A DNA stretch of 16,655 nt, from assembly GCA_964496575.1 (NCBI GenBank), contig CAZCAC010000166.1, forward strand, positions 1-16,655, written 5' to 3'. Made by a program: the position numbers and the translations under genes. This stretch comes from CAZCAC01 sp964496575. Lineage in GTDB: Bacteria > Planctomycetota > UBA1135 > GCA-002686595. This document shows, piece after piece, positions 16,135 to 16,655 of this stretch (position 1 is the first letter of the stretch; every line of letters begins with the position of its first letter). A model generated the notes under the pieces. The model was not told the DNA's origin. It did not search any database and worked only from the letters and a program-made list of their open reading frames with translations.

Positions 16135-16542
16135 ATGAGTGACCTCCTCCCGATCGATCCCGACACGATCCACCTCCTCAGCTGGAGGGCGGGTTGGATC
16201 CTGATCCTCCTCGGCTTCCTCAGCGGGGCGGTGGTCGGCCTCGGCTTCCACCGGAGCGACTTCGGCGGCGGCTACGACTCCTGGCGGCGCCGGCTGGTGC
16301 GCCTCGGGCACGTCGCCTTCGTCGCGCTCGGGATGGTCAATCTCCTCTTCGCCGCGGGGCTCGCCGCCGGTTTCACCACCGGGCAACCGGTGCTCGGCGC
16401 CGTGGCCCTCGCGCTCGGCGGGCTGCTCATGCCGGTGAACTGCCTGCTCGCCGCCTGGCGCCCCGGCTTCCGTCACCTCTTCGCGATCCCCGTGCTGCTG
16501 CTCGGCACCGGAGTGGTCGCCGCCCTTCATGGCGCGGGCTGA
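16135..16542 (+). CDS. four-helix membrane protein of unknown family
   Basis: I do not recognise this 135-residue protein. It has four hydrophobic segments (about residues 17-38, 57-80, 85-108 and 113-131), so it should be an integral inner-membrane protein. The only substantial polar segment is the first loop, HRSDFGGGYDSWRRRLVRLG (39-58), rich in Gly, aromatic and Arg residues. That makes it a likely cytoplasmic or interfacial functional loop. Pro and Asn in the third helix (LMPVNCLL) are unusual for a simple anchor. It has no visible ribosome site beyond weak CGAG, and follows the DUF123 gene after 102 bp. Codon use is host-like. Its stop codon lies within a small hairpin. Confidence 0.7.
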   Translation: MSDLLPIDPDTIHLLSWRAGWILILLGFLSGAVVGLGFHRSDFGGGYDSWRRRLVRLGHVAFVALGMVNLLFAAGLAAGFTTGQPVLGAVALALGGLLMPVNCLLAAWRPGFRHLFAIPVLLLGTGVVAALHGAG

Positions 16543-16549
16543 CGCCCGC
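16534..16549 (+). terminator. weak GC hairpin over the stop codon
   Basis: GCGGG-CTGACG-CCCGC forms a 5-bp GC stem with the TGA stop in its loop. There is no T-run after it, so termination is uncertain. Confidence 0.2.
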
Positions 16550-16560
16550 AACCGAAACTG

Positions 16561-16655
16561 GTCAACAGACCGTTCGGATCACGATTCTCGAGAGCCTCGA
16601 TGCCCTGACGTGGGCTGACGGGTCAACCGACCGTGCCGATCACGATTCTCGAGAG
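16561..16655. repeat. two copies of a 34-bp direct repeat, period 61 bp, cut by the window end
   Basis: Copies at 16561-16594 and 16622-16655 agree at 31 of 34 positions by eye. The last 18 bases, GATCACGATTCTCGAGAG, are identical and include the 8-bp palindrome TCTCGAGA. The intervening 27 bases are unique. The second copy ends exactly at the window edge, so there may be more units beyond it. It could be a tandem intergenic repeat, a protein-binding array, or the start of a longer repeat cluster. Confidence 0.7.

Noticed and set aside
16561..16655. CRISPR array
   Set aside because: Only two units are visible, the interval of 27 bases is short, the copies differ at three positions and no cas gene is present. 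It is kept as a direct repeat only.

Overview
The window looks like a piece of a high-GC Planctomycetota chromosome or metagenomic contig. Three things point there: very GC-rich codon use over most of the length, large secreted proteins that combine TPR repeats with DUF3857 and transglutaminase domains, and a secreted propeller protein ending in a Cys/Gly-rich C-terminal domain (CPCGN, FGDGLRCAGG and WYRDP motifs) that I associate with marine planctomycetes related to Saltatorellus. The lineage is an inference. All supported genes lie on the + strand, and the long minus-strand frames are shadows of GC-rich coding.

Layout. (1) 102-3464: a tight three-gene ABC-2 export operon, one ATPase and two permeases. 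(2) 3465-5732: a visibly less GC-rich segment holding two overlapping genes, an ABC/SMC-type AAA_21 ATPase and a TOPRIM-like DUF4276 protein. This has the build of an OLD- or PARIS-like anti-phage module and looks acquired; it is the best candidate for an undescribed system. (3) 5733-6152: a DUF3788 protein with a strong Shine-Dalgarno site. (4) 6229-13977: two giant paralogous exported DUF3857/transglutaminase proteins that overlap by 4 bp, followed by a small membrane protein. The first keeps a Cys-His-Asp triad and the second has lost it, so the pair reads as enzyme plus pseudoenzyme. (5) 14144-15469: a secreted beta-propeller protein with the planctomycete-type C-terminal domain. (6) 15544-16032: a stand-alone DUF123 (GIY-YIG-like) protein. 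(7) 16135-16542: an unrecognised four-helix membrane protein. (8) 16561-16655: two copies of a 34-bp direct repeat with 61-bp period, running into the window edge.

The ABC genes should form one exporter complex in the inner membrane. The ATPase and TOPRIM protein are probably translated together and may act as sensor/motor and nuclease. The two transglutaminase-like proteins are probably co-expressed in the cell envelope. Three transcription units are preceded by a shared GGGYTANNNT sequence 35-47 nt before the start codon, a plausible -10 element. No tRNA, rRNA, insertion sequence or proven CRISPR array was seen.
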